A stretch of 64,000 nt of DNA from Lunularia cruciata (lineage: Eukaryota; Streptophyta; Marchantiopsida; Lunulariales; Lunulariaceae), in assembly GCA_948567375.1 (NCBI GenBank), contig OX419756.1, forward strand, positions 18,419,001 through 18,483,000, read 5' to 3'. The translations under genes were made by a program, and so were the position numbers. Under the pieces are notes generated by a model that had not been told where the DNA came from, searched no databases, and was given only the letters and a program-made list of their open reading frames with translations. Position 1 is the stretch's first letter; every line of letters begins with the position of its first letter. Positions 23,007 to 33,926 of this stretch are shown here, one piece after another.

Positions 23007-25224
23007 CAATGTCATACTTTTCTTTTCTCTCTATGGGAACACACAAGATGCCTAGCTGTGGAGACTACAGATCAGAGGCTAGAGGTAAAACCATAATGAC
23101 TTGACTGAACACGTGTGTGACCCTATCACCGGAACCCTCCTTTCTTGTAACTAATATTCTTGCTATTGAGAATGGTAGTATCAAGCAACCTAACCTATCA
23201 TCACAACGCACACTCCTGGTCTACTAGTCATCACTTCTAGCATTACCAAGGAGAAACACACAGCACTCCTAGAAGGAATAATCTAAGTGCAACACCCGCA
23301 CACCATTCCAAGCCAATTGGGCGTACAAACAAGCATACAAGCATAGAGAGGATCCAATCACAAGAATACTACAACAACTCTATGTTCTTTTTGTTGGAAA
23401 AGAGCTTCAGAGCCTTCTTGCTCTGTCATCAAGCTCATTTCAACCTGTGATCCAAGCCTCCTCCCATCTGTACTTCAGATCTCAACAAATTTCTACTCCA
23501 TGTTGGGATTTTTTTATGGGGGAAACTCTGTGCAACTCATATGAAAATAACTATTTCTGTTTAGTTTGAATTCAAGTGTTCTAGGATTCAATGGAAAGCC
23601 TGGGAGATCAGCTTTCCAATGATATAAAATACACGTCAATCGGATCACTAAAACATGCCTGAAAAGCTCTCAAAGTTGGCCATATTTTTGCAACTTTCAC
23701 CCTAATTTTGAAATCCCCCTTTTAGGGTTTGCTCCTGGTTCTTGGCAAATTTTCCCCAGATTTCTGATTCAGAAATACACTTGATCCTCAAAAACACTCT
23801 AGCAACCTGAAACTTTCAATCATAGTCACAAGATAGGAAAATTGATATCCAATCAAGATGAAAGATAAAATTGCTCTACCGAGCTTATGACAATATTTTC
23901 AGCAGAATGTTTTGCATCAGATCTCACTCTTCACAGATCCAGACCCAACTAAATTTTCCACAATAGCTGGTTGTGTTCTTGTCTAAACTTCTCTAAATTT
24001 TGGTAGCCTAATCCAACCCCAGTCCCTAGATATGGATCAATTCTTGAATTGGGGTAACTTGTGAGCTCTACAGACCCAGGTATACTTGATCCAAGACCCT
24101 AATTTCTCTAATTGAAGAATTCCCATTAAACCTTGACACAAAGGTGTAAACCCTATCCACCAACAACTTTGGAAATTTTCATAAGGAAATTCAAACCACA
24201 ACTTTGGGAGTGACCAAAACTCCAAACCTGGTCCTTAGCTCTTCTCCAACACCTTACACCTCAAGAGCTTCAACTTCAATCAGTCAGATCTGATTGGAGA
24301 TTAACCCAAAACTAAAATTTCTTGCACTCAATACTGTGAAAGCTTTGTCTACTGTCCAATTCCACTAATAGATAGTGAAAATGTTGCAAGAAGCTCTCTT
24401 CATGGCCTACTTTGTGCTCTTGAGTATGAATTTTACCCCCCATTATTCAATAGATCATATCCTCCCAGAACTAGCTCAAATTTTGTGATTTCTATCTTCA
24501 GATTGTAGCATATTATCTCTTGTTTCCAACCGTGGTCTTCTCTTTTTTAATGGTCTCCCCAAACTCCCCCGATGGTCAAAAAACTCCAGCCTTCCCTATT
24601 GGAACCCAATCTCTTGCACATTTGTCCTTTAGTCTTTTTACTTTTTGACAAATGGACCCCACAACTCCACCTTGAAGCTTATGAGAAAAATTTAGGCATT
24701 CCCCAACTATAGAAGTACATATATTGTCAAGTCCTAGACATTATCATAAGTAAGCACCGGAAGGACAATAGGATCCGGGTTTCCCATCACCGACTCCACG
24801 AATACCGCCCCAAAATGTGCCACCAACCAGTCATGTAAGTCATTGTGGTGTAAAATCTGAAGCCTGATGAGAAAAAGATTTCAGAGTGGCAGATCGGGAG
24901 CATGGGACATCTCATGCTCAATTTCTTCCTCTGGTGTTCTATCACTCACACATTGCTACAACTCTCACTCCCAACGTCCTCCTCCCCCTCGAGACTCCTC
25001 AACTAAAACACCCCTTCATCTCTCCACTCACCCTCATCTTTATTCATCAAAGCCCTCAAATATGATAAGATTGTAACCCACGTGGCCAATCACATACATG
25101 TACAAAGATTGCTCACATGACAGCATCTCATCCATTGGATCTAGCAAACAACCTACCCCACTAATATGGAGATAAAAATGATAAGTCATTTTTTTGTGGG
25201 CTACGCAAACCACAACACAAAAAC
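23007..25224. mobile_element. unidentified 2.2-kb insertion in the 5' LTR
   Basis: Its limits follow from orfX, which is continuous across this gap in the minus copy at 26.8-29.3 kb. No long open frame, no clear terminal repeats and no certain target duplication. It could be a solo LTR of another family or a non-coding element; 23500-24700 has a fairly even, unbiased composition. Confidence 0.45.
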
Positions 25225-26047
25225 GGAACCATGTTCTTGGGGAAGGGAGAAGTAGCTGAAGAAACCCAAGAAGTGAGAGATGCCTTCTTTCAAAGTGCAC
25301 GAAGAATGGCTACAAAGTGGAGAGTTATAAAGATCATGTGAAGAGAGGCATCATAAGTGCAATGATGGCTATCTTGAAGCCAGAGCGAACCACTTATGTG
25401 ATGAAACATCAAGCGGTGTTCTTCCACAAGATGTTTACAGGAGAGCCAATCAATTGAGTGAAGTGTTTTCATTAGCATATGAGACAAATGGTGTGGAACT
25501 TGCGAGACAAGTTGCCTCTACACTACATTGTGCCATTTGCAGCCCATTTCTATTTGGGACTGAACTTGCTGAATGAGACAGAGAGACACAAGATGGTGGG
25601 ACACTTCCACCCCGATTTAAGAAGAGATGCTTATGTGGAGGAGCAGCAATACATCTTGCAAATAAGGAGCAGTGATGAGTATTGTGCACAGACAGGGCAG
25701 AGTGTGAAGTTGAAGGTGAACACTGCAAAGTTGAAGAAGAGGAGTCGACAAGGAGAAGAAGAAGAAGAAGCTGCAACGAGGCCTTGAAAGGCCAAAAAAG
25801 GTGAACCCAAGGAAAGACTTGGTGGTAATTGCATTATTTGGCAAAGAGTCAGAAGGGGAGGCCGAGTGCAAGTCAAAAGACTTGGAGGAGGAAGAACCCA
25901 AATTCAAGTTACAAAGTGGGGAAACAAGTAGCGGAAGTGAAGATGGTGTGGAGATGCAGTTGGTACCCAAAGGAGGAAGAAGTAAAGATGGAGACGGAAG
26001 AAGGAGGTAACCTGAGACCCAAAGACAAAGTTCCCAAGCTGGAGGAG

Positions 26048-29000
26048 TGTAACAACCCGGCAAATATCACTTTTGCGGTAATCGGGTAAGTAAAGTTTGT
26101 TCTCGCAGAGATACGAGTCAGAATTGGTCAAATACTAAGCAAAGTAATAATTGTAGTTCTTCTTGGTTGCATCTTTAATCTCTCAAGTAGAAACTACACC
26201 CAAAAGAGAGTAACAAGCACTGATTTGCAGTCTTGTCACAAATTAACACTCCATAATCACAACTCCATCAAATCTTTCCAAACAATCTTGATTGTGATGA
26301 TTCAGGCTCTCCCAGAAACGGCACTTCACTGCAAAACAACTTTGCCTCAGAATTGTGTTACACCCTTCCACTGAAGGCACAACTTCCTTGATCAAAATTG
26401 CTTCACATCAACCTTGCACTGCACTCACAAATATAGAACACTACCAACACTACAATTCCTCTCAGATCTGTCAAGGCATTGCTCAAATTGCACTTCACTC
26501 AAGAACAAACACACAGAATGAAGATCAAGGTTGTGGAATCTAACATCCAACAAACACACTGACTTGCACTTCGAATTTCTCCAAACATTCACAAACACAA
26601 GTACAACATTGATACTCGGAATCAAGCTCAAGCGACGAGCACTACTTCATAACACTTCGCTTTATCTATTCTCAGAAATAATGAGCATTGAACAACATTT
26701 GACTGCGAATACCACTCTTAAGTAGTGAAGCAATTGACAGTTATCTTCCTAATGTACCTCTTCCTAACAACTCTACAAACCTACAGATCTGAAATGACAA
26801 TGCACCTCTTCATATTTGCCTCTTCAAATCTCAAAACTGTTACTACCCCGATCCGATGTCTACTTCTTCTTCGGCTTTCAAACCCAAACCCGAAGTAAAT
26901 TTACTTCTTACTACTCTGTCCTCGGGTTTCACATCTTCTACTTCTACCAGATCCATCAATTCTTTTTCCTGATCTGAAATTCCACTAGTGGGTAATCTAT
27001 CTAACTCCTCATCTCCCGACCCACTCTTCTCTAATGTCTCCACTGGTAATTCCGAAGACATGTGTACTCCTATGTTATCTACTTTGGGTTTTGCTCTAAC
27101 ATCCTTTCGAAGCTGTTCTATCTCTATTTTCACTAAGTCTAATCTAATTGAAATGTTGTCTTCTACTTCTAATATCTTCCTATCTACAAGAGTTCTTAAC
27201 TTAATCAACAAGGCATTCAAATCAATGTCTTTTGCCTGTCTTTGCCTCGTCTCCTGCACTAACAACTTCAACTTGTGCAGTCTTGTCTCTTCAATTTGAA
27301 CACTGGCCTCTATACTCAACATTGCGTTCATCTTGAGGACTATCTCCTTCACTGGCTCCAATCTCATTTTTCTCTCTCGCTTCTCAATCTGCAAGCCAGT
27401 CCTCCCTGTACATCACCAACTCCTCTTCAAACTTGACTTTCACCGTCTCCTTCTCCTTTTCCTTCTGAACAACCTTCTCCTCCTGACTACGAAGTAACTC
27501 TCGTAATCGATCTTCTTCTCTGTATCGTGCCGCCAACTCTCTTTGCTAGAGTTGCTTCTTCTCCTTGACACTCTCCATCACTCTATCGAGCTCTTGATCC
27601 TTCACTGCTACTCTCGCCATAGCATGGATTACTTCTACTCTTGAATCAGCAAATTGCTACTTCAAGATTTCATACTCCGCTACTTGTCTCTCCCTTGCTA
27701 TGCCACTCTTCTTCACAAGATCCTCTTGATAACTTACTTCTCTCTTCAGGTCTTTGATTACTTGACTTCTCTCTACTGCCTCTGCTTGCAGTACTTCTCT
27801 TTCCTCCTCACCTTGGGTTATACTCTTCTTCAACTCCGAGTTCTCTTCTTCTAATTGCGCTAATACTTGCAATACAGTCTTTACCTCTGGACAAGTCGAC
27901 TGCATCTCCTTCTTCCTGTGCTCCAATTTCACCAACAATGAGCACACCACCTCCCTCAGATACTCCACTCCATCTCTTGCAACTACTTCTTCTTGCATAG
28001 AAATCTCCTTCCTTACCTCTTCTTCACCCGATACTCGCCTTCTCCTCTGCAGTCTTTGTATCGGAATCAAAGCCTCACTTCCCAAGCTTTCTCGTACATC
28101 TTCCTTTGCTGTACTCGGCCCCGCTTCACACTTCGCCTTACGTCTTGAGCAAACTCCTCGCTGTACTGCGATCTTCTTTTCTTTGGGCACAGTTACTTCA
28201 TCTTCCAACTCTGTGTTGTCTTCGGCTTCCATCTTGGCTGGCACTGCTTCTTCGTAGTTGTCAGCTGGTGGTGCCAAGGTCATGTCTCCCCCTCCATCAC
28301 TATTGCTACTTGTATCTCCACTCTGCAGCGTTAGCTCAGGCTCTTCCTCATGTTTTGAGTCTTCAATTTTTAGCTCGGCATCTTCTTCTGAGTCTTTGTC
28401 CTCCAACTCGATTACCACCATACCTTGCCTCGGGTTGCCTCTTTGCGTCTTCTGAGGTTCCTTTGTGTCTTCGGCTTCACCTTGCCGACCCTTCTTCTTT
28501 GACTTCAGAGTGCTCGCTTCTATCTCCACGCTTTTACCTGTCTTCATGTAGTACTCATCCGTGCTCCAGATTTGAAGAATGTATTGCTGTTCCTCCACGT
28601 CGACTTCTCTTCTCAAGTCGGGATGGAAGTGAGACACCATTCTGTTTTGCTCTGCCGAATTGAGCAAATTCAACCCGAGGTAGAAATGTGCTGCAAACGG
28701 TAGGATGTAGTGTGGAGGCGACTTATCCCGCAAATTCCACACCATCTGTCTTGTCCTCCCATCAAAGCACCTTGCCCAATTAATAGGTTCTCCTGCAAAC
28801 AACTTATGGAAGAACACCGCTTGGTGTTTCATCACATAAGTTGTTCTCTACGGCTTCAAGATTGCCATGAGAGCACTCAGGATCCCTCTCTTCACTAGAT
28901 CATTGTAACTCTCAACCTTATACCCATTCTTTGTTCTCTTCAAAGAGAAAGCATCTCTCACCTCCTGAGTCTCTTGAGCTATCTCCCCCTTCCCCAAGAA

Positions 29001-29829
29001 TGTGGCTCCCTGCTCCAAGCCTGCCTCCTTCCCAAGTACGAGTCTCCAATCCGACACTGTCCAGCAAGCCGGATTTCCTCTCTTCCCTTCTTCCTTGGGT
29101 CCATCAAGACACTTACTCTTGATGATTTTTGTCATGAATCCTGGAAAGCTTACATTCTAGTTCCATGCCAAAAATGTGATCCAAAGTTGGCTCAAGACTT
29201 CGATCCTTGCTATTACATCTAACCTCTAAATCACATGATTTCTCACTACAAATTTGGAGTTCTTCTTTTGTCCTCCCATCTCTTCTACTTTCTCACTCTT
29301 TCTCGATTTCACTCTCGTGACTTCTCCCTTGTGCACTAACACGATTCCAACTTTATTTCCCTTCCCACAATCACATGCAAGACAACTTCACAATGGCAAA
29401 GGAAAATTACTCGACATTTCGTCTTTGCAAGTTCGATTTTTATAGAGTTGCGCTTCTTTGTCTTCCGTCACTTTGAGTTTCTACCAAGAAATCACACCTC
29501 CTGCATGCACCTGTCACTGTTAATCACCTTCGCGCATATGGGCCGCCGGTTTTGAACGGTCCCTTCTTGAATTTCTCACCCCGACAAAAGGTGGTTAGAC
29601 TGCCTTTGCCTTGGGTTGAGCTCCCCCGATACAAAGACAATTTACTTTGGGTTGTATGCTGATAGGGCATTTCTGAGTACTTTGCCTTATGACCCGAAGT
29701 CACGTTACCTTGGGTTTCATCCTGAAGACTCTTTTCTTTGCCTTCTTTGACCATACAGGTGCAATCTGACTTCTCTATATACACTTCTTCTCCTAAATTT
29801 TGAAAAAAACAAAAAATGTGAGCACCACA
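26048..29829 (-). repeat. solo LTR of type II, 3782 bp, with orfX inside
   Basis: On the given strand it starts TGTAACAACCCGG and ends TGAGCACCACA. It is flanked by a perfect 5-bp duplication AGGAG (26043-26047 and 29830-29834), and both flanks join into one continuous orfX reading frame of the plus element. This fixes the LTR limits independently of any internal region. The same start occurs right after the primer-site side at 51299, and the same end right beside the polypurine tract at 45108. The LTR therefore includes about 550 bp of leader, orfX (29279-26843) and about 790 bp beyond it. Confidence 0.85.
26843..29279 (-). pseudogene. orfX, LTR-encoded acidic coiled-coil protein, most complete copy
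   Basis: About 812 codons from an ATG at 29279 (MGGQKKNSKF) to a stop at 26843, with stops near 29234, 28840, 27656 and 27545 and one frame change near 27395. Residues 1-250 look globular: CLDGPKEEGKRGNPACW, QAVFFHKLFAGEPINWARCF, RQMVWNLRDK, HFHPDLRR. About 280-370 is acidic and low in complexity; about 375-430 is basic. About 440-730 is a long heptad-rich coiled coil (LAQLEEENSELKKSI, LRSQEEKVVQKEKEKE). About 730-812 is a charged tail. No enzyme motif, signal peptide or membrane segment is visible. Role unknown; worth testing against the plant transposon-associated families PF20167 and PF04195. It lies wholly inside the LTR. Confidence 0.75.
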
Positions 29830-30678
29830 AGGAGAAGAGGGTCACTATTAGAGAGGAGTCTGTTTGAGACAAAAGGTGAAGTATCAAGCGGGACCAAGTA
29901 AAATAAAAAAAGTGGAGAGTGGAAGTTTGGGGAGCAAAGAATCCATTCCCATAAGGCAATTGCGGCTGAGAAGACGAGTATCAAGTGAAGAAGAGGCAAA
30001 GAAGGAGAAAAGTCTGCAAGTCGAGGTAATAGTTATGAAACCCAATGATAGAGTAGTGTGTGAGATTACTTTGGGATTGGAAGCCAAGGAAGAAGTAGAC
30101 ATCAAATTGGAGTCAAGCAATTCTATGTTTGTGAGTGTGTGGAGAATTCTGAAGTGCAAGTCAATGTGCATGTTGGATCTTGGATTCCGCAGCCTTGATC
30201 TTCATTCTATGTGTTTGATCTTTAGTGAAGTGCAATTTGAGCAATGCCTTGACAAATCTGAGAGGAATTGTAGTGTTGGTAGTATTCTGCATTTGTGAGT
30301 GCATCACATAGTTGAAGCAATTTTGATCAAGGAAGTTGTGCCTTCAGTGGAGGGGTGGAACACAATTCTAAGGCGAGGTAGTTTTGCAGAGAAGTTTCAT
30401 TTTCAGGAGAGATTGAATCATCACAATCAAGATTGTTTGGAAAGATTTGATGGAGTTGTGATTATGGATGACTAATTGTTGTGATGAGACTGCAAGTTAG
30501 TGCTTGTTACTCTCTTCTAGGTGTGGTTTCTACCTGAGAGATTAAAGACATAACCAAGAAGAACTGAAATTGTTACTTTGCTTTGTATTTGACCAAATTG
30601 ACCAATATCTCTGCATGAACAAACTTTACTTACTTGATTACCGCAAAAGTGATATTTGCCAAGTTTTCACATGATTTT

Positions 30679-30696
30679 TGGCACCGCTGCCAAGGA
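30679..30696 (+). promoter_or_regulatory. primer binding site, tRNA-Asp type
   Basis: TGGCACCGCTGCCAAGGA lies 7 bp after the end of the 5' LTR and matches 14 of 18 bases of the plant tRNA-Asp type site TGGCGCCGTTGCCGGGGA. It would prime minus-strand DNA synthesis. Confidence 0.7.
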
Positions 30697-30759
30697 TACA
30701 AATCTCAGAAGTGGAAGAATACAAAGCCAATTTCAAAACTGTGTGTCAAACCAATATGA

Positions 30760-33284
30760 ATGTCTACATTGAGAGAACAATGGGAAAAGAGAGTTCAAAG
30801 AGGAACGTTGCATTGTGAAGCAGAAAAATGTCTGAAGATCCAATCCACTTTTGACGAAACTGAACAAGAGATGTTGGACTTTCAACTTCTTCATGAAGTG
30901 CAAGAAGCCTTGCAAGAACTTGACCAAAAGAAACACAAAGGTGGTTGGCAAGGCTTCTTTGCATCTCCATCTTCCAAGAAGAAGAAAGACTTGAGTGGCA
31001 AATATATTCATTACGACCTCTAACACCCATTTGTGCATGTGTGTGGTATTGTGATATTTAGCTTGGTATTACAAGTACTTGAGAGATATTATTTATATAG
31101 AGATAAAGGATGGTTCAACATTAGTCATGATTAGCTAAAGTTATTCATAGCTAAGATAGATGAGACCTTACTTTAGAGGAAGTGGAAAAGATGAGCACTA
31201 TTATTTTGGATTCTAGTGTGTTGACTTGGTATTATTCCTAAGTGTTTGGCTTTGAGGAAAGAGTTGAGAACTCTTGGGCTCGCAAACCTTTTTGTTTTGG
31301 ATTCTTCTTTAGTTCAAGGATAGCCCATGTGAAGGAATCCTTGACTTAGTGGTTGGGTCAAGATAAGATTGCTTGCTATTGGAATATGCCCATATGAATG
31401 GGTATTCCTTTCTACTTTTTGACTTTACTTGACTTTTAGTCTAGTAACTTGAGTTACTGCGGTAATTAGTAACTTTGGTATGTAACTATTTCACAAGTAT
31501 ATAAACAAGGGGTGAGGAGGTACTGATTATCCTTTCATTTGCAACTATCTCTCTCTCATTGAGTTCTCTATAGAGCAATGTCTTGAGTCTTGGAGGAGTA
31601 TGATGGAGTTGGGGTTCCTCGCCTTCTTAGTCCATGGATTGCTACCATAATAGCCATCAGAGGTTCATCCCAAGTGAGAGATAGGCTGGCTCACAGACTT
31701 AGTACACCGACTTCCCCTTAAGCTGTAAAGGATGTCGCATTTCTAAAGAACTTTGTTCAAGAAAAGACAGCACAGAAACTAATAGAAGAAGAGTGTCAAC
31801 ACCTTCTACGCACAATTCCTTGATTGTCTTGAAGGAATTTCAACGAACACTCCGAAGCTATTGAGCTTGATTCTTCCACTTGGGTTGAAGTTGACACACT
31901 AAGAGAAAAAATTGTCAAAGAAGACCCTACTTTGAACTTGACTACTTGGAACCCATGGGCTGTCAACACGGCGTTAATACCAGCTAGCTCCTTGGTTCCA
32001 TCAAGTTCAAACTTACCACAGCCAATCCCACCAAGTCAAATGATGACTTTGTTATCAGTCACTTGATACGCCTATCAAAAGTACAAGGAGACATAACAAG
32101 ATGAAGACCTCGATGAATTCATCAAAGAATTTGAAGTCATATCCTTTGCCAACAAGGAACATGACTCGGCGGATTGATTGAGAATTTTCCCAAGTTTGCT
32201 CCAAAAGAAAGCTCAAAGCTGGTACACCCATGTAACCCAGAAGGGGTTTGTATTGGCAGATTGGGTGGACTTGAGAAACAATTTCCTAGAATGCTTTTTG
32301 GAAGTTGACTATGATACAAGCATCTTTCCGGCACTCAACAATTTGGATAGAGGCAAGAAGGAGAAGTTGAGAGACTACTCTGAATGGTTCATGGCACTTT
32401 TGAACCAAGTCCTGAAGCAATTAGGTGTGGTGGGTTACTCCAATGCCCAAGCCAATACTTGGTTCCTGAGAGGAATTTCATCAGAGATTTGGATCTTTGC
32501 CAGGGAGAGGAATGTAACTTCCTTGGACAAGGTACTCAAACACATTGCCCACTATGAGGTGGCTCACTCTCACTCTGCCGACAATCAAAGAAACCGGGAG
32601 AAGAAAGGAAAGAAGCCCAAAAGGAGAGCTTTTTTTAATACATCTCCTTCTTTGGAGGAATCCTCCACGTCTTCAAGTTCTTCTTTGGAATCAAAAGAAG
32701 AATCAAAGCCAAGAAGAATACAAAGATGTAGGGGTAAGAAACCATTGACACCCCCAACAAAGAGTGTACATAAGGCCGATACCAAGCTGGATGCCCTCAT
32801 AAAGGAGTTTTTAGATTCAAAGATCCGGATGATTGGGGTGAAGGACCGGAGGAAGCCTCCATCATTTGGTAGATCCAATGTATGGTGCACCGCGTGTGGC
32901 AAGTCAGGCCATGAAAACACAAAATGCAATACTCGTAATGCATTTCCGGTGCAGCAAATTGATTGGGTTCTGGGATGGAACCAGGAAGAGGAAGAGGAGG
33001 CGGTGTACCAAACCCAAGAGGTACCGCCTCAAGCAAGCACATTGTACCAAGGTCTGAGTATGGACCAAGGGAGTATAACCCTAATGCTCCCTCATGAAGA
33101 CCACCAATGAGAAACTTAAACCGACCTCAGAATGTTGCACCCGAAGCATGTTACAATTGTGACTCAATGGGACATTGGTCTCCAAAACTGTCCGGAGCCA
33201 AGACAACAAATTGGGTATGTTTTCCTGTGTGGGAATTGTAAAGGATCAGGTCATACCGGCAACTGATGCTCTCATCTACCAAAC
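30760..33284 (+). pseudogene. type II gag, plus copy
   Basis: Capsid/nucleocapsid precursor. The N-terminal part (30760-31018) is rich in charged residues (FDETEQEMLDFQLLHEVQEA). A solo type I LTR interrupts it at 31019-31695, after which the frame resumes. The Retrotrans_gag core lies at 32100-32540: FIKEFEVISFAN, SWYTHVTQ, LRDYSEWFMALLNQV and ITSLDKVLKH-type sequence. A basic/Ser-rich linker follows, then a zinc knuckle CTACGKSGHENTKC near 32890; two further, damaged knuckles (33150-33270) follow. The longest open part is 32178-33110. Stops lie in the first half. The downstream protease is deleted. Confidence 0.75.
31019..31695 (+). repeat. solo LTR of type I
   Basis: TCTAACACCCATTTGTGC to GGCTGGCTCACA, 677 bp, matching the LTR at 39076-39766. 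GACC (31015-31018) and GACT (31696-31699) flank it. It splits type II gag; the protein frame rejoins across it. Confidence 0.85.
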
Positions 33285-33926
33285 CCTCTGAAGCAGTGAA
33301 TGGGTTTCACCCATTGTCATTGTCATGAAGAAGAAAACTGGTAAGATTTCAGTATGCCAAGATCTTTGCAAATTAAATGTAGTCACAAGGAAGTATCATC
33401 ATCCCTTGCCTTTTACCAATACAATTTTGGACCAAGTATTTGGTCACCTTTGTTATAGTTTCTCGATGGATTCTCAAGGTAAAATCAAGTATCCATCCGA
33501 GAAGAGGACAATTCACTACCGATTGGGGCACTTTTGCTTACAATCAAATGCCCTTTGAGTTGTGTAATGCTCCTACTACTTTCCAGCGGATGATGAATTC
33601 AATCTTCAAGAATTTTTTGTGCAAATTTGTGGAAGTCTTAATTGATGATTTTTGTGTCTTTGGGCAAAGAGATGTACATTTGGATTACCTTTGCCAAAAT
33701 TTTGGAAGGTTTCATTTTGCCAGTTTGTCATTACACCAAGAGAGATGCTTCTTCACAATGAAGGAGGGGATTCTTATGGGGTATCGGGTGCCAAGTTGAG
33801 GTATTGAAGTTGATGTCGAGAAGGTTAAAGTAATCTCAGCCTTGGAATCAACTAAGAATATTTGGGAGCTAAGAGCCTTCTTGGGACATGTCGGATACTA
33901 CAGACGCTTTGTTTTAAACTATGCAG

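Larger units (their letters stand above)
22695..30130 (+). pseudogene. orfX (LTR-encoded coiled-coil protein), plus copy in three pieces
   Basis: The pieces are 22695-23006, 25225-26047 and 29830-30130. The first starts at an ATG (MGGGKKNYEF) and has a 45-bp tandem duplication near 22700-22785. The second carries QAVFFHKMFTGEPIN, RQMVWNLRDK and HFHPDLRRD. The third resumes exactly where the second stops, after removal of the solo LTR and one AGGAG, and reads KYQAGPSKIKKVES and RRRVSSEEEAKKE before a deletion to EAKEEVDIK. Several stops. In 31 codons compared by eye with the minus copy (25482-25574 against 28751-28659), 13 codons differ silently and 3 change the residue, so the sequence evolved as protein. 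Function unknown. Confidence 0.65.
22122..30671 (+). repeat. 5' LTR of the plus type II element, containing nested inserts
   Basis: Starts TGTGGTACCTACATTTTTT at 22122, like the start of the 3' LTR at 38219, and ends in a form of CGGGTTGTCACA (here degraded to AAGTTTTCACA at 30671), 7 bp before the primer site. With the inserts at 23007-25224 and 26048-29829 removed, the LTR is about 2.5 kb; part of orfX and of the following segment has been deleted near 30130. 22122-22690 is the upstream part, 22695 onward is orfX, and 30130-30671 is the promoter-distal part. Confidence 0.75.

Noticed and set aside
25617-26063. 148-codon minus-strand open frame
   Set aside because: Antisense to the acidic part of the plus orfX copy.
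28106-28663. 185-codon plus-strand open frame
   Set aside because: Antisense to the acidic part of orfX; Leu/Ser-rich shadow of Glu/Lys codons.
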